From Cerrena zonata (Eukaryota > Basidiomycota > Agaricomycetes > Polyporales > Cerrenaceae): a stretch of DNA of 64,000 nt. Both the position numbers and the translations under genes were made by a program. Numbering within the stretch: position 1 is the stretch's first letter; the number at the start of each line of letters is the position of its first letter. This document shows positions 9,501 through 22,818 of the stretch, piece after piece. The notes under the pieces are model-generated. The model saw only the letters and a program-made list of their open reading frames with translations, searched no databases and was not told where the DNA came from. The stretch is from NCBI GenBank assembly GCA_038087015.1, contig JASBNA010000035.1, positions 186,001 to 250,000 on the forward strand. The letters run 5' to 3'.

Positions 9501-12278
9501 ATGGGATTGAAACCAGTCTCCACACCCCTTCGCCGTTCCAGGAGAGGACAACCAATTGTCTCCGTTCCATTGAACACAGCAAGGGCCAAAATACCACTTG
9601 ATCTTCCCGAACCAGTCTTCAAACGAACGACTCGCCCACAGGACCTGTACGAAGAGGATATCGAGGCTCTCAACGACCGAGACATTCCCATTGAGGAACT
9701 AGAGACTCATTTCTACGACAGGTTGACGAAAACTTCAGCTCATACGGAACGCCTAAAGACTTATGGAAAGAAGAACCGCAGGAGATCAAGTGGCGTTGCG
9801 TTGGACGACACGTATCGTGTCGGTGACACAGTTTTAGTCAGATCATCGTCTATAAAGCCCAGTGTCGCCGTCATTGTTGCAATTTGGAGCATTGTCGGAG
9901 AAGAAGTGCAGCCGACAGTGCGGGTGTTGATCCATTGGTTTCTGACCCCTTCAGACCTTCCAAGAGTTCGCGCCTCACATAGTCATGAGGAGGTGAGCAG
10001 CATACAAACGACGAAACAGTGACTTGATTGTGATTGACGACTGTACAGAACGAGATATATTATTCGATGCAGTCTACCGCTGTCGTTCTTGCATCCTCCA
10101 TCTTGAACAAATGCAATATTGTCACTACCGTAGAACAACTTCCCGAAGACGGTAACTCGAGTTCGTCCTCCGAGGGCCCAGCTCCTCTATCCAACCATAT
10201 CCATACATTTCTCTGCCGTAGTGCTACCGACTCACGAAGGGGAATATACTACGCAATCTCTTGGAAGGAGCTGCTGCAAAACGCTCTATGCAATCCTGGA
10301 GAATGGGGCTCCCCCGATGTATGGAATATATATCCCGTGGAAGAAGCTCCTAAGAAGCAACGCGAATCACGTACGTCTCACAAGAAACGCAAAATGATGA
10401 AAACTATACCAGAAGATGGCTATAAGTCCGAAGGATCCTCGTCAGCGCACAGCGATGACGACTACAAGGAACAGGACGATGCAGAATCTGTCGATCTAGA
10501 CGTTCCTGACGAGTCAGATATCCCTGAATCTGAGGTGGAGGATGAGGTACCAGTACCTCGTACACCATCCAAGAAACGGAAGCGAACGAAAACATCTAGT
10601 TTACCATCTACACCTCGTCGTAAACGAGCAAGTAAAGGGCTAGCAGCACCCACACCTCATTCGAAGGCTGCCCTTCGTGCGCGAGCAAAGAAGAAAATGA
10701 CAGTGCGACCACCTCCTGGTGCGGACATTGTAGGGAACGTGTGGTACTCGTTGGAAAATATACCGAAAGACCCTTGGTTACGAGCTATGCACGTACTCCA
10801 TGTTGCCTCAAGGCCGGAAGCGCTACCTTGTAGGGAGGAAGAGTACGGGAAGGTTTTGCGCTCCGTTGAAGAGCTTGTGGAAGAAGGAAGTGGAGGGTGT
10901 GTATGTGAGTCAGAATTTATAACGTTTCTGCCTCAGCCAAGTCTGACTTCTACCTATAGACATATCTGGTGTACCTGGGACAGGTAAAACAGCTACTGTA
11001 CACGCGGTTGTACGGGAGCTGAAACGTATGGCTGAACACAACGTTCGTCTCCTTTCTCCTCCCTTCAGGCACCTTACTTATTGTTCCATAACCCTGTAGG
11101 AGGCAAATCCGTTTACTTATGTTGAGATCAACGGGCTTCGAATACCGGAGCCTTCAGCAGCATATGGGCTTCTTTGGGAAGCCGTATCAGGACATAATGT
11201 CGCCAAAGAAGGGCATCTAAAGATATCCTCCAAGGAGGCTCTCAAGAATCTCTCAAACTATTTCAGCTCCCGAGATCGTGCCGGTCCTGGAGGGCACGCT
11301 TGGTAAACCCACCATTTCATTCCATACTATCTAGTACACGAAACTAACGTTTATTTCCAGTGTCGTTCTGATGGATGAGCTCGACCAATTGATGACTACC
11401 AAACAAGATGTCGTGTACAACTTTTTCAATTGGCCCACACTAGTAGGCTCTCGACTAGTTGTCCTCGCTGTAGCAAACACTATGGACCTTCCCGAGCGTG
11501 TTATGTCAGGTCGCGTTCGCAGTCGGCTAGGTCAGTCATTTCCACAACAATCTTATCAATGAAGCTTACTGGTAGGATTTAGGAATGACTCGGTTCAACT
11601 TCCAACCATATACGACAGTACAACTGGAAAAGATCGTAAAAGCAAGACTTGCAAGCGCAAAAGAAGGCCTTCCTGAGAACTCCCAAGACGTCATTGCCCC
11701 GGACGGCATCAAGTTTGCTGCTATGAAGGTTTCTTCCATCAGTGGCGACGCTCGTCGTGTTCTTGATATTTGTCGACGAACGGTAGAACTCGTCCAACCT
11801 CGGTCAAAGACTGCACGGATAGAAGACGTCAAACAAGTAATCAAGGATATGCAAAACAGCCCGACTGCAGCATATCTACGAGACCTCAGTCTTCACGAAC
11901 GAATCATGCTGGCCGCGATACTGAAGTGTATCAAGCGAGAAGGAGTGGAAGAAATACGCTGGGGCGATGTAAGTCCTTTCCACAAACTGTCATAGAGTTG
12001 CTCTAACGCAACGGATGCAGTTGAAGAAACAACATACAGCTTATCTGAACACTCTGGTTGAGTCTCTAGACCTCATGCGACGGCCTTCGTCTGGAGAACT
12101 TTCTGTGGTACTGGACTCTTTATTAGCGTCAAGGGCGATGTTGTGCGAAGACGGGCCTCTTGTCGCAAGAAAACCCGAAGATGATAGACGCGTGGTGCTC
12201 AACCTGGAACATTCTGAAGTAGAGCGCGTATTGGGTGAAGTAGGAGGCGTAAAATGGAAGAATAACTTGAACTCATAA
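9501..12278 (+). CDS. ORC1: Origin recognition complex subunit 1
   Basis: Largest ORC subunit, a nuclear AAA+ ATPase that loads MCM helicase with Cdc6. Seven exons (9501-9992, 10049-10904, 10960-11042, 11100-11302, 11361-11530, 11583-11968, 12021-12278) sum to 2448 nt and 815 residues. A BAH-like region covers roughly residues 90-270. A basic, acidic and Ser-rich disordered linker follows. The AAA+ core has Walker A GVPGTGKT, Walker B VVLMDELD, sensor 1 [13 protein letters not shown], and the ORC1-type [13 protein letters not shown] sensor 2 region. A winged-helix domain ends the protein. All introns are GT-AG and 50-59 nt. The ATG at 9501 is chosen because it opens the conserved basic N-terminus. 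Confidence 0.95.
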
Positions 12279-12444
12279 CGCATCACGAAAGTTCCATCGC
12301 CACCACTATGACTGTTTATTCACCTAGTTTAGTATGACACACGGAAAAGTAATGTATTATATGTCGGTATAGTATCGATAGAATGAGATACAGGGACATA
12401 GTTTTCAAGGGTATTCAAGTTAGGTTAACGAAGGCATGAAGACC

Positions 12445-13219
12445 TTAGGCTGGTCGCTTCCTTCGTAACTTGTTGGGTGTTTGTGACTCTGCGTCAACAG
12501 ATTTATCGAAGTCTTCCACGAATCTCGATGCTAATCCGAAAGGTTGTTGACAACCCCAATTGGGAGCAGCGAAAGAGTCAAGTGTCATATTTCTGCTGTG
12601 TGACCTTGGCCCATCGGAACGATTAGTGTCGCGAGAAGTTCGAGCCGGGCTCCGTTTCTGGGTCTCAGAGGGCAGTGAACGCGTCCTGCTGGGACTTGGG
12701 GAAGAGGGTGGCAAAGGAGGCAGTCCTTTGTGAGGGTTACGTTTGATGAGCTTGGAGGGTGTGGTTGGAGGTGAACTCATTATAGGAGAGCTAGGAGTAC
12801 TGCTGCGACCAACGTTGTCCTCTGCAGGCAACCGGGGCTCAGGGCTAGTAGTGGCTGTAGGGAGAAAATTAGGTCCGCCCCATCGCAACTGCGCACTGAG
12901 CATCAGACATTCACGTACCTCGCAAGTCCATAGAGTTAGTTTGAGACGGATTTCTACGTCTGAGCTTAGTAGGAGGCGAAATAGGTCGCTGTTGCAATGA
13001 AGGTTTGGGAGAAGTGGCTCTATAGTCTTCATAATTCCGAGCCGGCCCCACCTCCAACGACACGGGGTTCAAGCATGGCATCAGCCCTGGTCGCGACATG
13101 TGAATATAGACGTCATGGTGATCAGAAGAGTAGAAAGACTTACTCGGGTCGGCGTGACTGTAAGTCACGCTAATCTTTGTAGGCTTCGGTACGTTAGAGT
13201 CGGATTGACTGGAAGTCAT
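12445..13219 (-). CDS. Disordered Ser/Pro-rich protein, unknown
   Basis: Two exons (13219-12919 and 12854-12445) joined by a 64-nt GT-AG intron with a good pyrimidine tract (TTTTCTCCCTACAG) give 236 residues. The product is rich in Ser, Pro, Arg and Lys. It has KLRRRNPSQ and PNKLRRKRPA basic stretches that could serve as nuclear localisation signals, and many SP/TP sites (for example SPKPS, TPSSP, TTPSK) suited to proline-directed kinases. No domain is recognised. It lies tail to tail with ORC1. A TATA-like element sits about 85 nt upstream of its ATG. Function is unknown. Confidence 0.65.
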
Positions 13220-13302
13220 GCTGTTGTTTGCGGGGTTCAGACGTCAGAAGGTCGGGGAGATAGAGATGTGGGTTGAGTGTAAGATGCAGGTGAGACGGAG
13301 AC

Positions 13303-13314
13303 TATATTTATATA
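13303..13314 (-). promoter_or_regulatory. TATA-like element of the disordered-protein gene
   Basis: The minus strand reads TATATAAATATA about 85-95 nt before the ATG at 13219. The location supports that start. Confidence 0.45.
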
Positions 13315-13680
13315 AGTTTAGAGATCAAAGGGTCAAACGCGTGTCTTTAAGTCAAGCACGGCCAATGACAAAAGGGTAATCAAAGTCGTCGGAAAAGACT
13401 TTTCGGCTTTCATACTACCGCACAGCCTATTGTCAATCGGCTTGACGTCAACAAAGAGCCATGCTTTTCTTGAGGAATGATAATGCTCTCTAGGCTCCAC
13501 TACTTACTACCATCCGAAGAATCGCAAGGAGTGGACAATGGGGGTTAAAAATTAAGGTTGTGGCGGGACCCAAACGCGTGTCAATGATTGTGGGTGTCGA
13601 TTTGGTCTTATTTGCTAAGTGGCTGATTGACATCTCCGCCACCTTCGTGATCAACTGACGTCTCCTACTCCATATTTACA

Positions 13681-15566
13681 ATGTCTGGTCCGAAACAATT
13701 CTATGATTATGTCGATGCCAACCAAGACTCTTTCATCCAACGCTTGAGCGAGGCTGTAGCCATCCCAAGGTGGCTAGATCTTCTCTTGAGCTTTTACATC
13801 TTTATCTGATAAGACTCGGTTATAGCGTTAGCACTGATCCTGCTAGGCGTGACGATGTTCATCGAATGGGATCATGGTTGGAGAGCCAACTCAACAAGTA
13901 TGGTGTAACAACTCGCGCAGTCCCACTGGGTCAACAGGAACTCGAGGGCAAAGTACTTGAATATCCTCCCGCGATCCTTGGGCGTATCGGAGACGATCTA
14001 TCGAAGAAGACAGTTCTGATCTATGGTCATTTTGACGTACAACCTGTAAGTGGACTTGTCCTTGTATTCCTTCCGCGTCCTTCTTTCTGGATGACGAGAC
14101 ATATACCCAGGCAGATAAATCAGATGGATGGAACACCGAACCCTTCCAACTTCACGTTGATCGTGAAAGCGGCAAAATGTATGGACGTGGTTCCACCGAT
14201 GACAAAGGACCCGTTCTTGGTTGGCTTAATGTGCTTGAAGCCCACCACACCCTTGGACTTGAGCTCCCTATCAATTTACGCTTCTGCTTCGAGGGTTTGG
14301 AGGAAGATGGTAGTCAAGGTTTGGATGAGCTCATCGCGACCGAGGTGGCCAAAGGGGTGGAAGGTTGGTTCCATGGTGTTGATTGCGTTTGCATTGTAGG
14401 TTGGCTTCCTCCTGGTGTTGAGATATCATTATCACGGCTGACTTGTCCTCATAGTCAGACAATTATTGGCTAAATACTCGAACACCCTGTTTGACGTATG
14501 GCTTGCGCGGAATCGCCTATTATCAGGTTGTAGTCTCGGGTCCTGCAAGTGACCTTCACTCCGGTCTTGGAGGCTCCATCTACGAACCGATGACAACCCT
14601 CATTCTACTCCTGGGAAAACTTGTGTCTGTTGAAGGGCGTATCCTCATCCCAGGTATTTATGACGGGATAGCCGCTGCTGATAGCTCGGAACTGTAAGTC
14701 TGCTATGTAATCAAATCTTTCAGGTAATTTACTTCGAATTTTAGTCAGAAGTATCAAGACATTGACTTCTCCGTGGCGGACTTGGAGAAGATAGCTGGAG
14801 CGCCTATTGCCTTATCTGAGGATAGAGTAACTGTAATGATGGGACGAACTCGAGAGCCGTCACTATCCCTTCACGGGATCGAAGGTGCTTACTCTGGTGC
14901 CGGAGGGAAAACTGTCATTCCATCGACGGTTTCGGGCAAATTCAGCTTACGGTATTGATGCACTATCCTGAATGCCTGTACATTGCTGACAAAGTGGTCA
15001 GCTTGGTTCCGCCTCAAACACCGGAAGACATTACTAAGAAGGTGCTCTCGTACATTGAGGCCGAATTTGCCAAATTGAATACCAAGCTGAAGATGAAAGT
15101 CGAACTCCTTGGAGGTGGTAACCCTTGGGTTGCCGATACTAAACATTGGAATTACGAAGCTGCCCAACGTGCTACTGAGGTATGTGGACATGCTCCGTAA
15201 AAATTATTACTGATATTGATTTCTATGTACAGGCTATTTGGGGTCAAACACCCAATTATACCCGTGAAGGCGGTTCTATACCTGTGACCCTAACGTTTGC
15301 GCAGAATTTGGGTGTAAATGTTCTACTTCTCCCAATGGGTAGGGGAGACGATGGGGCTCAGTAAGTGGCGAAACAACCCCTGATGTATAATCGTACTAAT
15401 GACCACATTCAGCTCTACGAATGAGAAACTGGACATTTCCAACTTCATAAATGGGGTATGTGAATTAAATTAGATATGCTCTCGGCTCTTCTGACAATAC
15501 TTGAAAAAGACTAAACTGCTAGGAACCTACCTTTACGAAGTAGCCAATATTTCTGCACAGAAATAA
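13681..15566 (+). CDS. DUG1: M20 metallodipeptidase (DUG1/CNDP2-like)
   Basis: Cytosolic zinc dipeptidase. Yeast Dug1 and mammalian CNDP2 cleave Cys-Gly from glutathione breakdown. Nine exons (13681-13769, 13826-14045, 14111-14395, 14455-14693, 14745-14951, 15002-15179, 15233-15360, 15413-15455, 15510-15566) sum to 1446 nt and 481 residues, the family's usual length. Metal-site motifs are present: YGHFDVQP (His and Asp), [10 protein letters not shown] (bridging Asp), [10 protein letters not shown] (general base and ligand Glu) and DLHSGLGGS. The dimerisation lid domain lies between them. The start ATG begins [14 protein letters not shown], typical of the family. Intron 1 has an unusual GTGGCT donor, but the joined frame AIPSVSTDP is exactly as expected. 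Confidence 0.93.
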
Positions 15567-16558
15567 GGATGAACATGTTATGGCAAGAACTTCTGTCGGG
15601 CTTCAAATTCCATTGTGGGCTCGCAAACGGTCAAGCTCTATTGAAGAGTTACCTGTCTAATAAAAGCTTCGTGAACCGCGGACACGTTGTTACATTCCGA
15701 CGGGAACTGTACATGGCATTCCCATTATGCACGTACCATTAGGCAAGTTAACAATATGTTTTTCATATCGAGCACTAGTGGGACTCCAATTGAAATTCTC
15801 GGAGCCCTGAATGCACGTTGAACTGCACGTAATGATGGGATATATTCTAATCGTCCACCGCATTCATCGCCCAAGATAATTCCGAAAAGCAAGATACACA
15901 TTCTTTTCAAGAGCAACTTTACAGTGTAAACGATTCTAAGATGCAACAACAGGTTGCCAAGACTCGGATCACACGTCATATGAATATCTGACAGAAATCA
16001 GGAACATTTGAGACAACAAGACATTCAAATAGAAAGTACAGAAGCTAACTCCATACACGACTACATCTACATGGAGCTCTATATGGGCGACGCTCCGACC
16101 GTTATCTGCTAACAGGTAATATCAACTCGTACATTCATTGAGATTGAGGCTAATATCATTATTGGCTATGTCCATTGATCCCACTCGGTTTACCACCAGT
16201 CTTAAATACCTACCCCCGAAGGTCACGGATCATTAGGACGGATGGCTCAGCTCAATGAAACCTTCTCATTGTACTCACCCTGCATCCGTGGCGTTTGTGT
16301 TCTCATGGACAGAGTATCCCTAGGCGTGCGTGACTGGGCGGACATCGATTGGAAACCAATCTTGGCTCCATATCGATGATGAGCCAATCGAACTGCTGGA
16401 TCGTCACAACGTTTACGCATGAAGGGCATACTTTGTAAGTAAAGTCGCTCCAGTATCAATCATCTTTCTCATGATCATTATTTCTCACAGCTTTCACGAG
16501 GGTCAGCGGCGAACTTTAAGCCTCCGTAGCGCCGATGCACCTGTGGCTCGAACATCAG
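15567..16558. other. Intergenic region
   Basis: No gene is supported. The last 200 bases share patches with the upstream region of the second glycosyltransferase, including an identical CATACTTTGTAAGTA word at about 16428 and 19427, so this part is the duplicated promoter. Confidence 0.45.
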
Positions 16559-16567
16559 TATATAAGG
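16559..16567 (+). promoter_or_regulatory. TATA box of glycosyltransferase 1
   Basis: TATATAAGG lies 76 nt before the ATG at 16635. The same word is found 75 nt before the ATG of the tandem paralogue. Confidence 0.6.
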
Positions 16568-16634
16568 CTTTCCGAAGGTAAGAGTACAGTAGTTTCAGTC
16601 CAACTTCAATCCTAGTACCATCTGCTCATTCTTC

Positions 16635-18746
16635 ATGACTTCAGAACCCACTTCTCACGTTGTGTTTCTCGCTCTCGAGGCTTGGGGTAAGTGTTCAATA
16701 CTGGTTCGTAGCTTCCTTTAACATATAACACTCGTCTAGGTCACACCAGGCCGTTGTGCACACTTGCCCTTCGATTGGTACAAGAACGTCAGATATACCT
16801 GACATTCTTTACCACCCCTAACTTCGCAAAACGCATTGATAATGAGATATCTCGTGGCCTCACTCCCGAAACGGAGCATCTGCAATCCCTTATACGGTAT
16901 TGACATGATTTTGTGTGTCATAATGCGACTGATCTAAAACATGAGATATTGTGCAGGGTTGTTGCGCTGAATCTTCCCGATGGTTTCCCAGTGGACCCCA
17001 AACAATTCAAGATTTACATGGATTTATTCGCAGAGGCTTACGAGAAACTTGTGAATAATCAATCTGTCACCTGTGCGTCCACAGGAAAAGAAGTGAAGAC
17101 CGTCATCGCACCAGATGCTGCAATTATGGACGTGAGTTCACATAGTCTCCTCATCATGTCTCGTATATTCACCATTACTGATATTTTTCCAAGTTCTTCT
17201 GTACTCCGGCTTTGGAGACTGTACATAAGATTAGTAAAAAGCCCGTGAAAGTCTATGCTTGGATGTCTGGCCAAGCCGGCTTCATCACCTATCCTTTCGG
17301 CCCTGTACATCGGGGTGGAAGAGGTGACCTCCGTCCTAAGGTGATGGAAGAGGTTGCGAAGACCGGTAGACCTCTCGTCGAGGTAGCACAAGAGGTAAAT
17401 AACAGTATAATGTGTGATACGCAGTTGTAGGCGCTAACGTGTAATAGATATTGATGACACCTACCGGTGCAGTTATCAAGACTCTTAGCGGTATTCCGCC
17501 CATGTACGACCATGAACTTGCTCCTCAGCTGGTTCGTTTGAATATTATCGGAGAGCGATCTTGTGCTGACGGAAATGTGCTAGATCCCCTTCAATGGAAT
17601 CCAAGGGCATTTGAACCTGTTGATGCACTCGTAAGTACCTCACGCACGGAATTTGTTGTACATTTGACGAAAATGCAACCTACTTGACAGCTTCATCGAC
17701 CAATGCGATGGTATTGTCTTATCAACAGCACAACCCTACGAACCTGAGGCTGTCGCCGAAGTTACAGCCTGGTTTGCGGAGACTTCACGTGAGGTGTATA
17801 CCTTTGGACATTTACTCCCTATCGGTGCGGGTGCTAGTGCCGGGGAGCAAAAGGACTCCGAACAGTCTGCAGAGATAGTCCAATTTTTACAAAAGACCTT
17901 AGAAACAGATGGTCCAGAGTCTCTACTCTACGTGAGTTTATTTCCGTAAATAATCGGCGATCTATCCCTCATGCTTTCCCCCCAGATCTCTTTTGGTTCA
18001 ATTTTCTGGTCAACGCAGCCTGAGAAGATTTGGGCTTTCGTGGATGCTGTGATAGAGCGCAACGTGCCGTTCGTAAGTGAGCACCTCTAACCTCCCACTT
18101 CTCTGTGCTCATACAATATTCTACAGATCTTCAGTCACGCTTCACCGTTTGCTGTTATACCTGATGAGATCCAAGCTAAAGTGAAGGCTTATGGCAAGGG
18201 TTTCTTGTCAAAGTGGAGTCCCCAGCAGACTATTCTGGCTCATCCAGTGAGTTTTAATTACAATTTTTAGAAGACAGTCTTGGGCTAATACCCTGTAGGC
18301 AACTGGATGGTTCGTAACGCATGGTGGTCAGAACAGTGTTGTTGAAGCGATCACTCTGGGTGTACCGATGTATGAGATCCTCGCTATTTTCGATGGACAA
18401 TATCTTACTTTCACTTTCTTCTAGGATATGTTGGCCGTTCGATGCTGATCAGCCTACTAACAGCGCCCGATTGTCAGGTGCTCTCAACGTTGCCTATGAG
18501 TTGTTCGAGGTCCGAACTGACCCTCATGGCCTAAAGCCAATTCATCGACTGGGTAGAGCTCCCATCGGTACCATCGAAGCTGCTCGTGAAGAGGCCCACA
18601 GTGTCCTGGATAATGCATTCGGAGAGGACGGAAGCCGCAAACGTGCTAATATGAAGAAACTTCAGCAGGAGGTAACGAATACTTGGAACGAAGATGGGCC
18701 AGCACGTCGAGACTTGCGTCGTTTCATCGCAACGCTGCCTCAATAG
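16635..18746 (+). CDS. UDP-glycosyltransferase (copy 1)
   Basis: GT1-family enzyme transferring a sugar from a UDP donor to a small lipophilic acceptor. Eleven exons sum to 1557 nt and 518 residues; the last is 18425-18746. The N-terminal half begins SHVVFLALEAWGHTRPLCTL, with an acceptor-site His in the GHTRP loop. The C-terminal donor site carries the signature pieces WSPQQTILAHP, GWFVTHGGQNSVVEA and PMICWPFDADQ, equivalent to the plant PSPG box. A 47-nt exon (17584-17630) before FIDQCDG fixes the frame between neighbouring exons and matches the length in copy 2. No signal peptide or membrane segment is obvious, so it is probably soluble. A tandem copy follows. Confidence 0.92.
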
Positions 18747-19548
18747 ATCCGGGTCTTATATACCTCTTAGAACTCCGTACTATGACCAGATAAACCATGT
18801 TCACAACAAACACGTAAGACAATCTGTATCACGTACCGGATGTGCATGTTACTATTCAACTCAGCGCACCTACCGACCTTCGGTCACTTATGTAGGCATG
18901 GCTTCTCTTGTGAGTTTTTGTACCAGTTTCATGACTAAAATTTCTATTTCCACATCTTGTCTGTATCCCGAGAAATGATTAGAAACGACTGATCCGAGGT
19001 GTAGATTGAGTGTAGAAATTACTTGTCGTGCAACTGCCACCGGAAGCGATGCCTAATGTCATGCTTTCCCTGATGGACATCCCGAAAACTTTACGTCTAA
19101 ACATAAATCGGACAATAGCATGCGCTCCTAAGTATCGCATTCTATGATCACAATAGCGACTTGCGATCTCCGATGCAAAGGGGTTAGTAACTGGTGGCTT
19201 GAAGCTATGGAAAAGTTTGACGCAGTATTCTTGTCAGCTTATACATTATTCCCAGGCATACGACACTGTGATCGAGTTCACATGGTAAAAAAGAACGATA
19301 CGCTCTCGAAGGTCTACCGACCTTCTATATGTACTTGAGTGTTGTATTGCTTGGCGTCAAGTTCTCGCATCGCTAATCTTATTACGCATATAGATTGAAT
19401 CGTAACGATGTTTACGTGCGCAGAACCATACTTTGTAAGTATGCATCCTTCGGCTTCAACATCTCGATAGATATTCTCACATAGATGACCATCCTTCGTC
19501 CGTAGCGATTCGCATACGTGGACGTGTAATTTGCAATGCGAGTAACCG
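18747..19548. other. Spacer between the two glycosyltransferases
   Basis: No gene is supported. Part of the spacer (about 19390-19560) resembles the upstream region of copy 1, as expected for a tandem duplication that included the promoter. Confidence 0.45.
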
Positions 19549-19557
19549 TATATAAGG
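19549..19557 (+). promoter_or_regulatory. TATA box of glycosyltransferase 2
   Basis: TATATAAGG lies 75 nt before the ATG at 19624, mirroring the element of copy 1. Confidence 0.6.
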
Positions 19558-19623
19558 ATTCGGTACTCTCGACGATGGACCCATCTCAACTTCGTTGTTT
19601 CGCTTAAGCAAAGGTGCATTACT

Positions 19624-21717
19624 ATGTCCTCGAAGCCCACCGCTCACATCGTCTTCTTTGCAGTTGAAGCTTGGGGTGAGCATATTTCTCAAGAAGATCG
19701 GATACCGCGGCTTGCTGAGAGGTTACTACTAATATCTCATAGGGCACACAAGGCCTCTCTGTAACCTCGCCCTTCGGTTGATCCAGGAACGTCCCCTGTA
19801 CATCACATTTTTTACTGCATCAAGCTTCCTCAAGCGTATCGAGGATGAGATCTCACGTAACTTTGGTCCCGAGAATGCGCACCTACGCGAGCTTATCAGG
19901 TACGAATATCATGTCCTTTAGTGACGAATGTAGATTGACACCAAATGAAGGGTTGTAACTCTGAAACCTCTCGACAGTCCACTCACTGACCCAAGCCAAT
20001 TCCACCAATACATGGGCTTCTTTTCTGAGAATTACGAAAGGCTCCTTAACGAGCAACCCGTGACCTGCTTCGTTTCAGGGAAGGAGATCACACCAGTGAT
20101 ACCACCGGAAGTACTGGTTATGGATGTAAGCTATTGATACTTTTATGTGAAAGCCCCTTAGTCTAAAGATGCCTCTTTTAGTTCTTCTGTACACCCGCTT
20201 TGGAAGCCGTGCGCAAGTTGAGCAAAAAGCCGGTAAAAGTGTATGCTTGGATGTCGGCCCAAGCTTCTTTTATCATCTACCCCTTTGCCCCCAAACAATG
20301 GGGTGGACGAGGTGATCTTCGACCCAAAATCGCGGAGGAAATAGCAAGGAGTGGAAGGCCACTTACAGACGTTGCTTTCGAGGTAATTTGCTATAGATAT
20401 AACGTTGACATCTATTAATTTGTGTATAGATCTTGCATGAACCAACCGGCTCAATCATAAACGTTCCAGGCATTCCCCCGATGTACGACCACGAGCGTTT
20501 TCCCCAAAAGGTTAGTTTTTCCAGCATGTGGGTTCCTTAAAAGGTTTTCATAAGAAAACGATCATCCAGATAGATGTGGGAAAAGTTCATGGCTTCTTCA
20601 GTATGATGATGCATTCGTACGTGTCTCTCCAGTTACAATTGAACCTATGTTAATTTCAACGCATTAAAAGGTTCTTGGACCAATGCGATGGTGTTATCCT
20701 CTCCACAGCTGAGCCCTATGAGGCAGAAGCCATATCTCATGTTACCCAGTGGTTTGGGGAAACATCTCGAGAGGTCTTTACCTTCGGGCCTCTCCTACCT
20801 ACAGGTGAAAGTGCGGCCGCCGGCGAGGGAAAACAATCAGAAAAGGCGGCAGAAATCACACGGTTCTTACAGAAGACTTTGGAAACAGACGGTCCGAATT
20901 CGTTGCTCTACGTGTGTTGGAACCGCATCTCGTCTCGATCTCGAATCTGAAGCTCCTTATAGATTTCCTTTGGCTCTCTTTTCTGGCCTTCAGACGCTGG
21001 AAAGATCTGGGCATTTTTGGATGTCGTTATGGAGAGGAAATTACCATTCGTAAGTGCTTCAATGCCGTTTGTGAAACGATAAGCTAAAACCTTTGCAGAT
21101 ACTTAGTCATGCATCGCCTTTCTGCGTTATGCCCGATGAGATCATTGCTAAAGTGAACGCCTATGGTAAGGGTCTACTGTCCAAATGGAGTCCACAACAA
21201 ACTATTCTCTCTCACCCGGTATGCTCGACGAAATGAAACGACCATGTCACGGTGCTTACGTTGATGCACAGGCGACCGGATGGTTTGTAAGCCACTGTGG
21301 CCAAAATAGCGTCATGGAGGCCTTAACGCTTGGGACACCTATGTTAATTCTCCCTTAATGGATATTTTCGATCTGTTACTCACATTGATGTACAGGATAT
21401 GCTGGCCGTTTGGTGCAGATCAGCCTACTAATGCTGCCCGACTTTCGTCTGTCCTCGACGTCGCATACGAGCTCTTTGAGATAAGAACTGGGGAACTGGG
21501 TCTCAAACCGATCCATCGCTTGGGGAAGGCTCCTCTTGGGACTGTCGAAGCAATTCGCAATGAAGCCTCTTCTGTCCTCGAGAAAGCATTTGGAGCCGAC
21601 GGCGCCCGCAAGCGTGCCAATATGAAGATATTACAAGAGGCTGTTTCGAGTACCTGGAGCGAGAATGGACCTGCACAGCGCGATCTGCTCCGTCTTATAG
21701 CGACGTTGCCAAAATAG
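19624..21717 (+). CDS. UDP-glycosyltransferase (copy 2)
   Basis: Tandem paralogue of copy 1 with the same exon positions, including the 47-nt exon before FLDQCDG and the split PM codon before ICWPFGADQ. The N-terminus is SSKPTAHIVFFAVEAWGHTR. The donor-site motifs are WSPQQTILSHP, GWFVSHCGQNSVMEA and PMICWPFGADQ; here the signature has Cys (SHCGQNS) as in plant enzymes, where copy 1 has Gly (THGGQNS). The spliced frame is intact through to RLIATLPK. Conservative differences are spread along the whole protein, so the duplication is not recent and the two may differ in acceptor. Acceptor and donor sugar cannot be told from sequence. Confidence 0.92.
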
Positions 21718-22818
21718 ACCGGTGTTACTGCGATGGTATTGGTAGCATAAGCTCGATTAGATTAGAAATTGCTTCTTTAGAGATGTAGAACATCCCCACT
21801 CATGGACAAATACAAAGGCTATAGCACTCCAGGATACTAGGCTCCTCTGTTAGCCAAGGCTAGTATGTGTGGGAGAGCCTGACGTCAGATGTTGACTGAA
21901 TGTTACGCCAAAACCGAACGACAAGACTTGCCTTATTTGGAACACCACTGAGGCTTCGATCGGCTGTTTCCCGCATGCAACGGCGGAATATTTTATCTTG
22001 AGACGCATTCATCAAGCAGCCGTAGGAGAAATCCATGCAGGTACCGGCAGACCTAGACAGCTGTATGTGTCTTGGTACGTCGAGGACTATTATGTACTTT
22101 GACAATTGTAACATGGCTGGGCGACTGACTGACTATCTCTCTGCTCTTCCCTACCATAGTGCTTGACTCTTTGGTAGGCCCTCTCTCAGGCTTGACTGGA
22201 TATGTGATTACTGTGCCTCTTATAACATCTCTCCTCTTGTGGTATTGGATCTTGGTTACAAGCATCTCAAAAGTTGAATCGAAAAACACCAAACTCTAAT
22301 GGACACTTCTGGGGAAGAGAACTGGTAGAGAGCGACTGTCGCAGATACTGTACTGCTCGCATATTACAATCTAAACCACCACCCAACCAATTGTTCGAAA
22401 CTATGCAAGCCCAGATTCACCGTTGCCGATTGATGTCTGTACATACCGAAACTTGCGTATATGACATGATGATAATGATAGGAGCGGAATGTTATTGCTT
22501 CAGTTTGTCTTCCCGTCTGCAGGCACACGATACGATTTCGCTGTCCCGTTCCGGTACGGAAGTGTTCATTGTCGTAGATCAATGCAACATCGCGTTGGGG
22601 TATGTCTTGCTTGGCACCGGCAATATTGATTGTTGATCATGGGCTCCGATTATATCAACTCGATCCTTACCATCTCGTTGTTCGAACCAGAGTCCTCTAT
22701 CTATAACGCAAACTCAATAAAATGTTCTGATGTTTTCAAAGGGTGAAGTTTTTTCACCTCTACCGCTTCCTACCCTACAGCTTAACCATGTACCTATCGC
22801 AGTTCTTGGTACTGCCGC
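21718..22818. other. Spacer with no supported gene
   Basis: A 120-codon open frame at 22274-22636 has no recognisable motif, and its composition is unlike neighbouring genes. Nothing else was seen. Confidence 0.4.

Noticed and set aside
20574..20627. Suspected frameshift in glycosyltransferase 2 before FLDQCDG
   Set aside because: The 47-nt exon has the same length and phase as in copy 1, and both give a continuous protein (SMMMHS and NLLMHS), so the frame is correct.
22742..22758. Small inverted repeat GGTGAAGTTTTTTCACC
   Set aside because: A six-base stem in A/T-rich spacer DNA is expected by chance and has no associated feature.
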